Origin: Treponema sp.
GTDB taxonomy: Bacteria; Spirochaetota; Spirochaetia; Treponematales; Treponemataceae
Assembly: GCA_024693715.1 (NCBI GenBank)
Contig: JAILKS010000044.1
Location: forward strand, 1 to 64,000
Direction: 5' to 3'
Length of the DNA stretch: 64,000 nucleotides
Shown here: one piece after another, positions 9,363 through 18,970 of the stretch
How positions within the stretch are numbered: the stretch's first letter is position 1
Layout: every line of letters begins with the position of its first letter
The notes under the pieces: model-generated
Databases searched by the model: none
What the model was told of the DNA's origin: nothing
Seen by the model: the letters and a program-made list of their open reading frames with translations, nothing else
Program-made: the position numbers and the translations under genes

Positions 9363-10952
9363 ATGATACCAAGAATTACCGTTCATCCAAAATATAAAAT
9401 AGGTGAGATTTCTTCCAGGTTGTATTCTGCATTTTTAGAGCCTATTGGAAATATGGTCAATGGATTTATGTATAATCCGAAGCATCCTTTGAGTGATGAG
9501 CAGGGGTTCCGGAAAGATGTAATTGAATTGTTAAAAAGCACGAATCTTCCATCCTGTCGTCTTCCCGGTGGAAATTTTGTTTCTGCCTGGCAATGGAAGG
9601 ATTCAATCGGTCCAAAAGAAAACAGAAAGGTTCATCTTGATCCTGCGTGGTATCAGTATATTCCAAATGATGTAGGTCATGACGAGTATCTTCAATGGGC
9701 AGAAAAAATCGGAACATCACCTGTTTATACTGTAAATCTTGGAACAGGAACATTACAGGATGCGATGGACTGTGTGGAATATTCAAATCATCCGGGTGGA
9801 ACTTACTGGTCAGATTTACGCCGTAAAAATGGTCATGAAAATCCATATGGAATAAAAACCTGGTGTCTTGGAAATGAAATGGACGGTCACTGGCAGCTTG
9901 GTTCGTGGGAAAAAGATCCTGTCGGTTATGGTAATCTTTGTCATGAAGCATCAAAGGCAATGAAATGGATAGATCCTGTGATTGAAACTGTTGCCTGTGC
10001 TTCTTCTGCATCGTTTATGGATCATTATCCTGAGTGGGAATCAAAGGTTATGGATCAGTGTTATGATACGGTTGATTATCTTGCACTTCATCATTATCAT
10101 ATCGCAAAACCAGGTGATATTTTATCGCTTCTTGGCGGTTCGTTGTACTATGAGGATTTTATTAACACAGAAACTGCAATGCTTGATTATATTCAGGCAA
10201 AGCATCGTTCGCCAAAAAAAGTAAATATTTCTTTTGATGAATATGGTGCTTTTGAACGTGAATTTAAACCTTTAAATCCTGGATACGGTCCGTACAATAT
10301 GGCAAGAGTTCATTATCATTTTGATCCTGAAAGAAAATATATTCTGCATGATCCGGATAAAATGCCTGTAAAGGAATTTCCGGGCGGAGATATGATAAAG
10401 CTTCTTTCAATGACTTCAATTCAGCTTGCTTTGCTTCGTCATGCGGACAGAGTAAAAATCAGCTGTATGACTGCCGGACTTGGTGCTTTGTGTTCTGCAG
10501 ATCATGACCATGTATGGAAAAGTGCATCACATTATGCTTTTTTACAGCTTCTTGAATATGCAAAAGGAACTTCAATGCGTGTTTCAGTTGATTCACCTGT
10601 TTTTGATATGAGCGGTTATGCGATAGATGATACTTCTCAGTATACCGGAAAAAATGATGTTCCTTATATTGACAGTGCCTGTGCATGGAATGAAGAAAAA
10701 GAACGTCTTACGGTATTTGTCATTAACAGAAATCTTAAAGAAGAATATCCGCTTGAAATTGATGTCAGGGCATTTGATGGTTATGCAAAAATGACTCATT
10801 ATCAGATGTTCAGTGAAGATTTTGATAAAAAAAGTTCCTTTGAAAATCCATGGAAAGAACCTGAAATCAATAAGAACATAGAAATAAAAAATGGAGTAGC
10901 GGTAACAAAGTTAAAGCCGCTATCATGGAATGTAATTACTTTTGAAAAATAA
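9363..10952 (+). CDS. Alpha-L-arabinofuranosidase (GH51-like)
   Basis: RLPGGNFVSAWQWKDSIGP, GIKTWCLGNEMDGHWQLG, NISFDEYG motifs; no obvious signal peptide. Confidence 0.85.
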   Translation: MIPRITVHPKYKIGEISSRLYSAFLEPIGNMVNGFMYNPKHPLSDEQGFRKDVIELLKSTNLPSCRLPGGNFVSAWQWKDSIGPKENRKVHLDPAWYQYIPNDVGHDEYLQWAEKIGTSPVYTVNLGTGTLQDAMDCVEYSNHPGGTYWSDLRRKNGHENPYGIKTWCLGNEMDGHWQLGSWEKDPVGYGNLCHEASKAMKWIDPVIETVACASSASFMDHYPEWESKVMDQCYDTVDYLALHHYHIAKPGDILSLLGGSLYYEDFINTETAMLDYIQAKHRSPKKVNISFDEYGAFEREFKPLNPGYGPYNMARVHYHFDPERKYILHDPDKMPVKEFPGGDMIKLLSMTSIQLALLRHADRVKISCMTAGLGALCSADHDHVWKSASHYAFLQLLEYAKGTSMRVSVDSPVFDMSGYAIDDTSQYTGKNDVPYIDSACAWNEEKERLTVFVINRNLKEEYPLEIDVRAFDGYAKMTHYQMFSEDFDKKSSFENPWKEPEINKNIEIKNGVAVTKLKPLSWNVITFEK

Positions 10953-10954
10953 AT

Positions 10955-11932
10955 ATGATAAAAGCAGAAATTGAAGATAAAGAATTAAAAAATCATCTTG
11001 ATTCTCTTGAGCCTGATAAACTCCGCATTTTTATGCTTGCAGAAGGAAGAATAAGAGGTGCTCTTTTTCATGGTACAAGATTTGTAAATCAGCTTCGTGC
11101 ACAGCATAAACTTGGCATTCTTGAAACATACATTCTTGGTCAGGCCGCATTGTGTTCTGCTTTGACTATTCCTATGATGAAGGATCTTGAGCATAACGTA
11201 GTTAAATATGAATGCATGGGGCCTGCAGAAGGATATTCCATTGAAGCTGATTCTAAAGGATATGTACGCGGTTATCTTTATAATGAACATATACCGGTAA
11301 ATGAACCTGTTGAAGGATGGAATCTGAAGAAATTTCTTGGAAGCGGTAATTTAACTTTTTCGAGAGTTCATCAGGATGATAAATATCCTCAAAGTTCAAC
11401 GGTTGATGCAGAAGGTGAAAATATTGCGAAGGATTTTGCCTTTTACTTTGCACAATCTGAACAGATTAATACCGCATTTAATTCAAGCATTCAGTTTGAT
11501 AAAAAGGGAAGGGTAATAGGAGCAGGTTCAATGTATCTTCAGGTGCTTCCTAAAACCGGTGGTACGGCTAAGCTTGGAAGTCAGGTAGACAGTCATCAGG
11601 AAGAAACAGAAGAAGAACAGCATCTTCTTCAAAAGGTTGAAAATGCTTTTAATGCGTGTCCAAGTCTTGGTCAGATTTATAGCGAAAAGGGTGTAACATC
11701 AAAGGATATAATTATAGGTCTTTTCAGGGAATTTTCACCGGTAATTACAGTTGAACGTGATATTATTTTTGACTGTCCATGTAATGAAGATACATATTTT
11801 CAATACATAAAAAATCTTCCAAAGAATCAGCTTGACGATTTTAAGAAAAATGGTCCTGACCCTTTGGAAATTGTTTGCCGTAACTGTGGAAGTGTATATC
11901 ATTTTCCGTTAAGCAAACTGAGCCTGTCTTAA
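10955..11932 (+). CDS. hslO: Hsp33 redox chaperone
   Basis: Overall Hsp33 pattern with C-terminal CPC...CRNCG zinc motif. Confidence 0.85.
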   Translation: MIKAEIEDKELKNHLDSLEPDKLRIFMLAEGRIRGALFHGTRFVNQLRAQHKLGILETYILGQAALCSALTIPMMKDLEHNVVKYECMGPAEGYSIEADSKGYVRGYLYNEHIPVNEPVEGWNLKKFLGSGNLTFSRVHQDDKYPQSSTVDAEGENIAKDFAFYFAQSEQINTAFNSSIQFDKKGRVIGAGSMYLQVLPKTGGTAKLGSQVDSHQEETEEEQHLLQKVENAFNACPSLGQIYSEKGVTSKDIIIGLFREFSPVITVERDIIFDCPCNEDTYFQYIKNLPKNQLDDFKKNGPDPLEIVCRNCGSVYHFPLSKLSLS

Positions 11933-13672
11933 TTTGTAATATTCGCCTTTTTTTCTCATAAGCTCTTCGGGTGAGCCGCTTTCTATAATTCCTCTTTTAT
12001 CAATTACAAAAATCCTGTCTGCATTTTGGATTGTAGAAAGTCTGTGAGCAATTACAAAGCTTGTTCTTCCCTTGAGCATCTGTTCAATACCGGCCTGAAC
12101 TAAAAGCTCTGTTTTTGTATCTATACTTGAAGTTGCTTCATCAAGAATAAGAATTTTAGGATTAGAAAGCATCGTTCGTGCAAAAGCAATTAATTGTCTT
12201 TGACCGTTACTAAGTTCACCGCCTCTTGCAGTAAGCTTTGTGTCATAACCATCTTTCAGCTCTTTAATAAAATCATCTGCATGGACGGCTTTACTTGCGG
12301 TAAGCATTTCATCTTCAGTTGCGTCGAGTTTTCCGTACATTATATTTTCCCTGATAGTACCGCTGAAAATATAATTTTCCTGAGTCATTATTCCCATCTG
12401 CTTTCTTAAGCTCTTTAAATCAACATCACGTATATCTGTATTGTCAATTAATATAGCGCCTTTATCTACATCATAAAAACGGCTTATCAGATTAACGACT
12501 GTTGATTTTCCGGCCCCGGTTGGTCCTACAAGTGCAATTGTTTCTCCTTTCTTTACAATAAAGTTAAGATTTTCAAGAACTGGATTATCCTGCTCATAAC
12601 TGAAAGTGACATTTTTGAATTCTACATCACCTTTAATTTCGTCCATAAGTGGAGCATTTTCCTTTGAAACAATTTCAGCCTTTGTATCGATTATTTCAAA
12701 AATGCGTTCTGCACCGCTTGCAGCATTTACAAACTGATTATAAAAATTACTCAGGTTCATTATTGGCTGCCAGAACATTCCGACATAAGAACCAAATGCT
12801 ATATAAGTTCCAATGGAAACATTATCAATTCCTATTGCAGTTACACCAATCAGATAAAGCATTGCAGTACCGATACTCCAGCATAAATCAATCCATGAAC
12901 CAAAGCCGTCGCACCATCTTACTGCTTTAAGAAATTCCTTGCGGTCATCCCATACAAGCTGTCTGAAAGTTTTATCGGTTTCATTTTCCGCCCTGAAGCT
13001 TTGAATGATTTTTATGCCCGACAAATCTTCGTTAATAAAAGCAGTAAGGTTCGAAGATTTTTGTCTTTTTGCCTTCCAGTGCTTTTCTGCCATAAGTGAA
13101 ATCAGAAATACCCCGAAAATCATAAATGGAGTAGAGCAGAGTGCGGCAAGTGCAAGCTTCCAGTTTTTTATGAACATGATGATAGTTACAGCTGCAACAG
13201 TAATTATGTTTGGAATTAATGTTGTAACTGAGTTTTCAATTATATCCTTAAGAGAATTTGTATCACCTATAATCCTTGCCAATATTTTTCCGGACGGTCT
13301 TGAATCAAAGAAAGCAAGATCCAGATTCTGAATATGATTATAAAGCTGCTGCCGCAATTCCTGAATAACCTTGTTGCTTGTTTTTGCCATTATAAGCATT
13401 CTCAGTTTAATTGCAATTACCGCCAGAATATTTGCTGTTGCACCAATAATTACAATTCTGATAAGTCCCGGAATATTACCTGGGATTATATATTTGTCTA
13501 TTGCTCTTTCACTAAGCAGAGGATTAATTAAATCTACAAAAGTTCCGAATGCCATCATTATAAGTACAAAAAGAATTTGTACTTTATATTTAAATAGATA
13601 TTTAAACAGACGAGGCATCGTTTCAAAGTTCGATTTTTTTACCTGCTGCTCATCTATTTTATAACTGTTCAT
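11909..13672 (-). CDS. ABC transporter, fused permease/ATPase (exporter half)
   Basis: TM domain plus Walker A GPTGAGKST, LSNGQRQ, Walker B ILILDEATS. Confidence 0.9.
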   Translation of the reverse strand: MNSYKIDEQQVKKSNFETMPRLFKYLFKYKVQILFVLIMMAFGTFVDLINPLLSERAIDKYIIPGNIPGLIRIVIIGATANILAVIAIKLRMLIMAKTSNKVIQELRQQLYNHIQNLDLAFFDSRPSGKILARIIGDTNSLKDIIENSVTTLIPNIITVAAVTIIMFIKNWKLALAALCSTPFMIFGVFLISLMAEKHWKAKRQKSSNLTAFINEDLSGIKIIQSFRAENETDKTFRQLVWDDRKEFLKAVRWCDGFGSWIDLCWSIGTAMLYLIGVTAIGIDNVSIGTYIAFGSYVGMFWQPIMNLSNFYNQFVNAASGAERIFEIIDTKAEIVSKENAPLMDEIKGDVEFKNVTFSYEQDNPVLENLNFIVKKGETIALVGPTGAGKSTVVNLISRFYDVDKGAILIDNTDIRDVDLKSLRKQMGIMTQENYIFSGTIRENIMYGKLDATEDEMLTASKAVHADDFIKELKDGYDTKLTARGGELSNGQRQLIAFARTMLSNPKILILDEATSSIDTKTELLVQAGIEQMLKGRTSFVIAHRLSTIQNADRIFVIDKRGIIESGSPEELMRKKGEYYKLRQAQFA

Positions 13673-13684
13673 CTTTTTCTCCCT

Positions 13685-15454
13685 TTAGTATTGAGAATCG
13701 TATGTTTCTTTATACAATCCCTTTGCTTTAAGCAGTGTTTCATGTGTACCGCTCTCCGCAATCGCTCCGTTCTTTAACACAATTATTTTATCTGCTTTTC
13801 TTACTGCACTTATTCTGTGCGCAATAATGATTTTTGTCATTCCTTTAAGTTCTGAAAGAACCTTTTGAATTTCCTGTTCTGTTTCACTATCTAAGGCAGA
13901 TGTTGAATCATCAAGTACAAGGACAGGTGTTTTTCTGGAAAGAGCCCGTGCGATTGTTATACGCTGTTTTTGTCCGCCGCTTAATCCAACTCCCCGTTCA
14001 CCGATAACGGTCTGTTCCTTGTTTTCCATTTTTTCTACAAATTCCCATGAATGACTTTTTTCAAGCGCAGTTCTGACTTCAGCAGAACTCATCATATCAC
14101 GTGCCCCAAGTTTTATATTGCCGTCAATTGTATCACTGAACAGGAAAATATCCTGCATAACACAGGCAATGCTTTTTCTCAGTACAGGAATCGGAAATTC
14201 ACGGATATCTATACCGTCTATCTTTATGGAACCTTCTGTTACATCGTACATCCTTTTTAAAAGATTAATAATTGTAGTTTTTCCAGAACCGGTTGCACCC
14301 ATTATGCCAAGTGTCTGTCCTGCTTTTATTGAAAAGCTAACATCTTTTAAAATATCTTTATCGTTAGTTCTGTACGTAACATTTTCAAAGCTGATGTCAC
14401 CATTAATATCATCCGAAGTAAAAATAGCATCCTTGATTTCATCATCAAGCTGTTTTACCTGAAGTTCATTATTTTCCTTGATATCAGGTGTCTGTTCATA
14501 TATTTTATTAAGACGTTTAACACTTGCCTTTGCACTTGAAAATCCGTTTGTAAGCCATCCGAGCATTTCCATAGGCCAGACGATGTTTCCGACATATTGA
14601 ATGAATGCCATCAGTTCTCCAATAGTAATTTTTTCAAAGTTATTAAGTGGATTGCCTTTTATTACAAGGAATCCGCCGATTAAGAGCGTAATTACAGTTA
14701 AAAGTCTTGTAATTATCTGAATAATCGGATTGTATTTTACAAAGACACGACTTAAATCAATATTCAGCTCATAATATTTTTGATTATGCTTGTGAAATTT
14801 ATTGATTTCAAAGCCTTCTCGTGTAAAAGCTTTTACAGTTCTTACTCCCGCAAGATTTTCAGCTGCAGTATTATTTAACTCGGAATTTTTTTGTGCAACT
14901 TCACCGTAAAGATTATCAAGTTGTTTTTCCATTTTGATGGCAATTATCGCAGAAATAATCATCCCGACTATTGAAATTAGTGAAAGCTGCCAGTTTATTC
15001 TGAACATAAAAAACATAGTGTAAATTACACGAAGGATGACTTCTGCCATGAGAATTCCCATGAAAGCAGCGATATTCCATATGCTGTCCACGTCATCCTT
15101 TACACGGCTCATAAGTTCACCACTGTTAATACCGTCAAAGAAATTTGCCGAAAGACTTTGAATTTTCTGGAATAAATTAATTCTAACATCACATGCAATT
15201 TTAGAGCCGCACCAGTCGCAGATATATTCTTTTGCATATTGAAAGATGCATCGACCAATTCCTATTCCAAGAATTCCTGCAATGAAAAATTTTAATAAAT
15301 CTATTTTTTTAGCTATCAATACATCATCAACAATATGCTGTACAATTATAGGTGCAAACATATCGAGAAGGGTACTGAGCGCCATTGAAATAATCGCAAT
15401 CAGATAGAGAAAACTATATTTTTTAAAATAACGTCCTAAATTTAATTTATTCAT
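13685..15454 (-). CDS. ABC transporter, fused permease/ATPase (partner half)
   Basis: Walker A GATGSGKTT, LSGGQKQR, VLVLDDSTSALD; adjacent to the previous half-transporter. Confidence 0.9.
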   Translation of the reverse strand: MNKLNLGRYFKKYSFLYLIAIISMALSTLLDMFAPIIVQHIVDDVLIAKKIDLLKFFIAGILGIGIGRCIFQYAKEYICDWCGSKIACDVRINLFQKIQSLSANFFDGINSGELMSRVKDDVDSIWNIAAFMGILMAEVILRVIYTMFFMFRINWQLSLISIVGMIISAIIAIKMEKQLDNLYGEVAQKNSELNNTAAENLAGVRTVKAFTREGFEINKFHKHNQKYYELNIDLSRVFVKYNPIIQIITRLLTVITLLIGGFLVIKGNPLNNFEKITIGELMAFIQYVGNIVWPMEMLGWLTNGFSSAKASVKRLNKIYEQTPDIKENNELQVKQLDDEIKDAIFTSDDINGDISFENVTYRTNDKDILKDVSFSIKAGQTLGIMGATGSGKTTIINLLKRMYDVTEGSIKIDGIDIREFPIPVLRKSIACVMQDIFLFSDTIDGNIKLGARDMMSSAEVRTALEKSHSWEFVEKMENKEQTVIGERGVGLSGGQKQRITIARALSRKTPVLVLDDSTSALDSETEQEIQKVLSELKGMTKIIIAHRISAVRKADKIIVLKNGAIAESGTHETLLKAKGLYKETYDSQY

Positions 15455-15532
15455 AAAAAAAACTCTAATCTAACCTAAGAAAGATGTCAATAAATATTGT
15501 GTAGATTAAACTGCAGGTTTAAAATTAAAAAC

Positions 15533-15561
15533 TTGACTGTTTAATTTTTTGTGATTATATT
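15533..15561 (+). promoter_or_regulatory. Sigma-70-type promoter for tmRNA
   Basis: TTGACT (15533) - 17 bp - TATATT (15556). Confidence 0.7.
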
Positions 15562-15578
15562 AGTAATGTACTTGATTC

Positions 15579-15959
15579 GGGGGTGTCCCGGTTTCGACGG
15601 AATTGCGAAATCTTGTACTGCAAGTAGGACTGAAGGTTCCTTAAACTGACAAAACAATAACTGCAATTTTCGCAAGAAAAGAAGAAGAAGCTGATGAAGC
15701 TTCTTTCGAAGCAGAAGCACTTGCTGCCTAAGTCAGCGTGCAGGAACTCAACCGGCTCTGTTCCGCGTCGGATGAAGTTCTTTTACCTATCGGGACTTGC
15801 TGAATATAGTTTCTGTAATATATTCAGGACATTTTATCAGAATACGGAGACGACGCTTGTTATGCTGCTACCGGCTCCCGACAAATACCTCGCATAACTA
15901 AACCTGTAGATGTACCTGGTTTACTTTTCCGGACGGGAGTTCAATTCTCCCCACCTCCA
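15579..15959 (+). ncRNA. ssrA: Transfer-messenger RNA
   Basis: GGGGGTGTCCCGGTTTCGACGG 5' end pairs with CACCTCC 3' end; T-arm GGGAGTTCAATTCTCCC; tag reading frame ending ...FEAEALAA*. Confidence 0.95.
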
Positions 15960-15997
15960 AAAAAAGGAAGTTCATAACAGAACTTCCTTTTTTTAAT
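15938..15997 (+). repeat. Direct repeat, copy A (tmRNA 3' end plus terminator)
   Basis: AGTTCAATTCTCCCCACCTCC-A7-GGAAGTTCATAACAGAACTTCC-T7-AAT, matched at 16126-16186 apart from the A-run length. Confidence 0.95.
15966..15994 (+). terminator. tmRNA terminator
   Basis: GGAAGTTC-ATAACA-GAACTTCC + T7. Confidence 0.9.
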
Positions 15998-16125
15998 GCC
16001 CTTCTTTAGAGAATTGAACTCCCCGTAGTGAGCGCCGACATCAGTCGGAAAAGGGGTCAGGAGGACACCGAAAGCGAACGAAGGCGGGGTGTAGCTCTAA
16101 AACAGGAAGTTTTAGAGAGAAACCC

Positions 16126-16186
16126 AGTTCAATTCTCCCCACCTCCAAAAAAAAGGAAGTTCATAACAGAACTTCCTTTTTTTAAT
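16126..16186 (+). repeat. Direct repeat, copy B (duplicate tmRNA 3' end plus terminator)
   Basis: Same sequence as 15938-15997 with one extra A; no tmRNA body attached. Confidence 0.95.
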
Positions 16187-16252
16187 TGTTGTTGTTAGAA
16201 AAAAAAAGAAGTTCTGCTTAGAACTTCTTTTTTATATTATGCTTAGTATTTA

Positions 16253-16804
16253 CTATTCTCCGTCATGATTTACATGGAACTTCTGCTGGTATTTTTTAAG
16301 CATTGCTACAGCGTTTCGTTTCTTGTTATAAACAAAACCACCGTTCCAGTATTCAAGAGCAGCGAACAAAGCGTTACCGCCGTCCTGACTGTCTGATTCT
16401 TTTGTTCTAAAAGAAACGTAATTTGAAAGTTCAAGGAAATCATTGTTATGAAGACATTCAAGACGTTTTTTGTTGAATTCATTCCATTTTTCAAGATCCT
16501 GGAATCCTTCACCTTCGTCCTGAACTATGATGTGTGCATGAGTAGGGCTGAATGAATACCATACAGTAACTTTTTTATTAATGTCACAGTGGTTTCCATG
16601 TTTTACTGCATTCTTAATTACTTCACTAATCTGCTGTTCAAGAAGGTTTAATTCTTTAATTTCAGTTGGAGCTGACTGAACGATTAATAGAGTAAAATAA
16701 CGAATCTGTCTAAAATCTGAAGGAAATTCCTTCTTAAGCATGTTTGTTTTATCAAATAAAGGATCATTTTCATCTGATCTGAGTTCTTTAAATCCTGGTA
16801 TCAC
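16253..16804 (-). CDS. Anti-sigma regulatory factor / serine kinase-like ATPase (RsbW-like)
   Basis: HATPase_c-like motifs (EVIKNAVKHGN, VQDEGEGF); next to STAS and PP2C genes. Confidence 0.75.
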   Translation of the reverse strand: MIPGFKELRSDENDPLFDKTNMLKKEFPSDFRQIRYFTLLIVQSAPTEIKELNLLEQQISEVIKNAVKHGNHCDINKKVTVWYSFSPTHAHIIVQDEGEGFQDLEKWNEFNKKRLECLHNNDFLELSNYVSFRTKESDSQDGGNALFAALEYWNGGFVYNKKRNAVAMLKKYQQKFHVNHDGE

Positions 16805-16842
16805 TTTTTTCCTCCAAAAGATGTATTATCTGTCGTTTAAAA

Positions 16843-17181
16843 TTATTCTTTTACCATTAAAAGTGCTTCTTCAACACTGTTTGCGATAGGGAAATAACCC
16901 ATCAACTTAGTAAGTTCAATAACTTTTTTAACAGAACCATGAATGTTAGAAATTGCCAGTTTTAAATTCATCTTTTTTATTGTAGAGCAGATGTAAATTA
17001 AAGCACCAATTCCAGACGAGTCGATGTAATCTACCTGTTCAAGATTAATGACAAAATTCTTTACATTTTTCTCTAACATCTTCATAACAAGTTCTTTTAA
17101 TTTGTAGGAGTTGTAGAGATCCATTTCACCAGTAACGTCAATAATGTAAACATCACCATTTTTACGTATTTTAAGTTCCAT
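16843..17181 (-). CDS. STAS-domain anti-anti-sigma factor (RsbV/SpoIIAA-like)
   Basis: VINLEQVDYIDSSGIGALIYICSTIKK motif. Confidence 0.9.
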   Translation of the reverse strand: MELKIRKNGDVYIIDVTGEMDLYNSYKLKELVMKMLEKNVKNFVINLEQVDYIDSSGIGALIYICSTIKKMNLKLAISNIHGSVKKVIELTKLMGYFPIANSVEEALLMVKE

Positions 17182-17201
17182 AAAGAAGCTCCTTTCCTTA
17201 T

Positions 17202-18875
17202 TTATTGTATTTTTATAACAAGTAGACTCTGATCATCATATTGCTGTGCATTGCCGCAATAATTTTTCAAATCTTCTTTTACTTTATTTGAAAGATCCTT
17301 TGCGCTGCTGTTACAATGTTTTGCAATAACCTTTGACAAATTCTCTGTGGCATATTGTACACCATTTTCATTCAATGATTCAAGTAATCCGTCCGTACAG
17401 GTTACCAAAATGTCACCCGGATTTAACTGTACATTAATATCATTATATACAGTTTCTTTTTCAACACCCATCGGTTCACTTTGTTTTGAAATCTGTCTGA
17501 TTCCGCGTTCAAGCGCACTAAACAGGAATACCGGATTATTACCGCAGGTTGCAACCTGGGCTACTCTTGAAGTACTGTCATAATTTATTAAGGCAACACT
17601 GGCAAAATGATCAATTTTTGAACTGTCTGTACACAAGCCTCTGTTTGCCCATGAAAGAATTGTTGCCGCAGTCTGATTTGTATTAACCGAAAGACGAAGT
17701 ATTGCACGAATCATAATCATGACAACAAGAGAGTTCATGCCTTTTCCGGCAACATCTGCCATTACAAAAGAAATTCTGTCTTTTCTTGAAACTATAACGT
17801 CATATAAATCACCGCAGACATTTTCCAGTGCATTTGAGAAGCATCCTATCTGAACACCAGGAATAACAGGAAGCTTTGCAGGAAGAAGATCCTTCTGATA
17901 TTTTGTAGCAATAATTCCGTCCTTACTTAATTCAGTATGTTCAGCATAAGCAAGGAAGCTGTACAGAGGTTTCATGGCTGTAGAAACTGCATCTGCCATA
18001 ATTACAGCTGTTTCAAATTCTTCTTTAGTGAAAACTGTTTTTTCAGGAAGCTTTGCCAGTGCAACAAGTCCTATAACAGTTGATTCTGATTTAATCGGTG
18101 CAAAAATATAACTTCCGCACTTTAAGAAATCTTCCGGTCCGTTCTGATAGATTCTAGGATCTTTAATTGAATCAGTAACTAACACCGGTTCTCCGGAAGT
18201 ATAAATATCACCAAAAACATTACCCTTAAGCGGGAACTGTGCAAAACGTAAATTTGTTTCTACACGGATAGGTTTGTGAGGCAAATCTTCCGGTAATTTA
18301 TATGGAGGAGGGAATGAACCTGTCAACGATTTTACTGCGAGCATTTCATCATAATCATCTGAAATGAGGATACAGCATCCGTCGGCATTAACCTTCTGTG
18401 ATATAAGCTTGTTGCAGTATTCAAGAAAGCTTTCCATACTGTTGTCGCGTGAAAAGAAATTAGACACTTGTGAGATAAGGTCTTTATTAAGCTCCATGAG
18501 TTTCTGGTTTTTGCTTTCAATTTCTGCAATAGCCGCTTTTGTGACGTCACTGTTTTCTGAAGCGTACATCTGTTCGGCAGCTTTCCTGGCGAGCTTTTTC
18601 TCTTCGCGTTTTTTAGGATTATCAAAAGCTTTTATTATAAGATAGGGAAGTGCAAGAAATTCAGCGGCACACAAGGCAGCAACCATATAAAAATTTACTT
18701 TCGTAATTAGTGTAAAGGCTGCTCCTGCCGGAATTAAAAGAATTACAAAATAAAAAATGAAACTTGCTTTTGCTGTATTTCTTAATTTTATAATCAGGAG
18801 AAATACAAATAGCAATAAGGCCAGTCCTGATACAGCTAAGAGAGGCACGCTGATAAATGAATCAAGATTATTCAC
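17202..18875 (-). CDS. Membrane GAF-PP2C (SpoIIE/RsbU-like) serine phosphatase
   Basis: N-terminal TM helices, GAF-like middle, C-terminal NVCGDLYDVI...MADVAGKGMNSLVVM...TDGLLE motifs. Confidence 0.85.
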   Translation of the reverse strand: MNNLDSFISVPLLAVSGLALLLFVFLLIIKLRNTAKASFIFYFVILLIPAGAAFTLITKVNFYMVAALCAAEFLALPYLIIKAFDNPKKREEKKLARKAAEQMYASENSDVTKAAIAEIESKNQKLMELNKDLISQVSNFFSRDNSMESFLEYCNKLISQKVNADGCCILISDDYDEMLAVKSLTGSFPPPYKLPEDLPHKPIRVETNLRFAQFPLKGNVFGDIYTSGEPVLVTDSIKDPRIYQNGPEDFLKCGSYIFAPIKSESTVIGLVALAKLPEKTVFTKEEFETAVIMADAVSTAMKPLYSFLAYAEHTELSKDGIIATKYQKDLLPAKLPVIPGVQIGCFSNALENVCGDLYDVIVSRKDRISFVMADVAGKGMNSLVVMIMIRAILRLSVNTNQTAATILSWANRGLCTDSSKIDHFASVALINYDSTSRVAQVATCGNNPVFLFSALERGIRQISKQSEPMGVEKETVYNDINVQLNPGDILVTCTDGLLESLNENGVQYATENLSKVIAKHCNSSAKDLSNKVKEDLKNYCGNAQQYDDQSLLVIKIQ

Positions 18876-18970
18876 TTTTTGCTCCTTTGTGAATTATGCA
18901 TTCCATCTTTCTGATATTTTAACATTGAAATTTTCCATAGTCAAGTTTTTAATTTGATAAATGGAAGTGA

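Noticed and set aside
9466-10011. 181-aa reverse ORF inside the GH51 gene
   Set aside because: His/Asp/Gln-rich antisense artefact of a strongly coding + frame.
15694-15897. 67-aa + ORF
   Set aside because: Lies entirely inside tmRNA.
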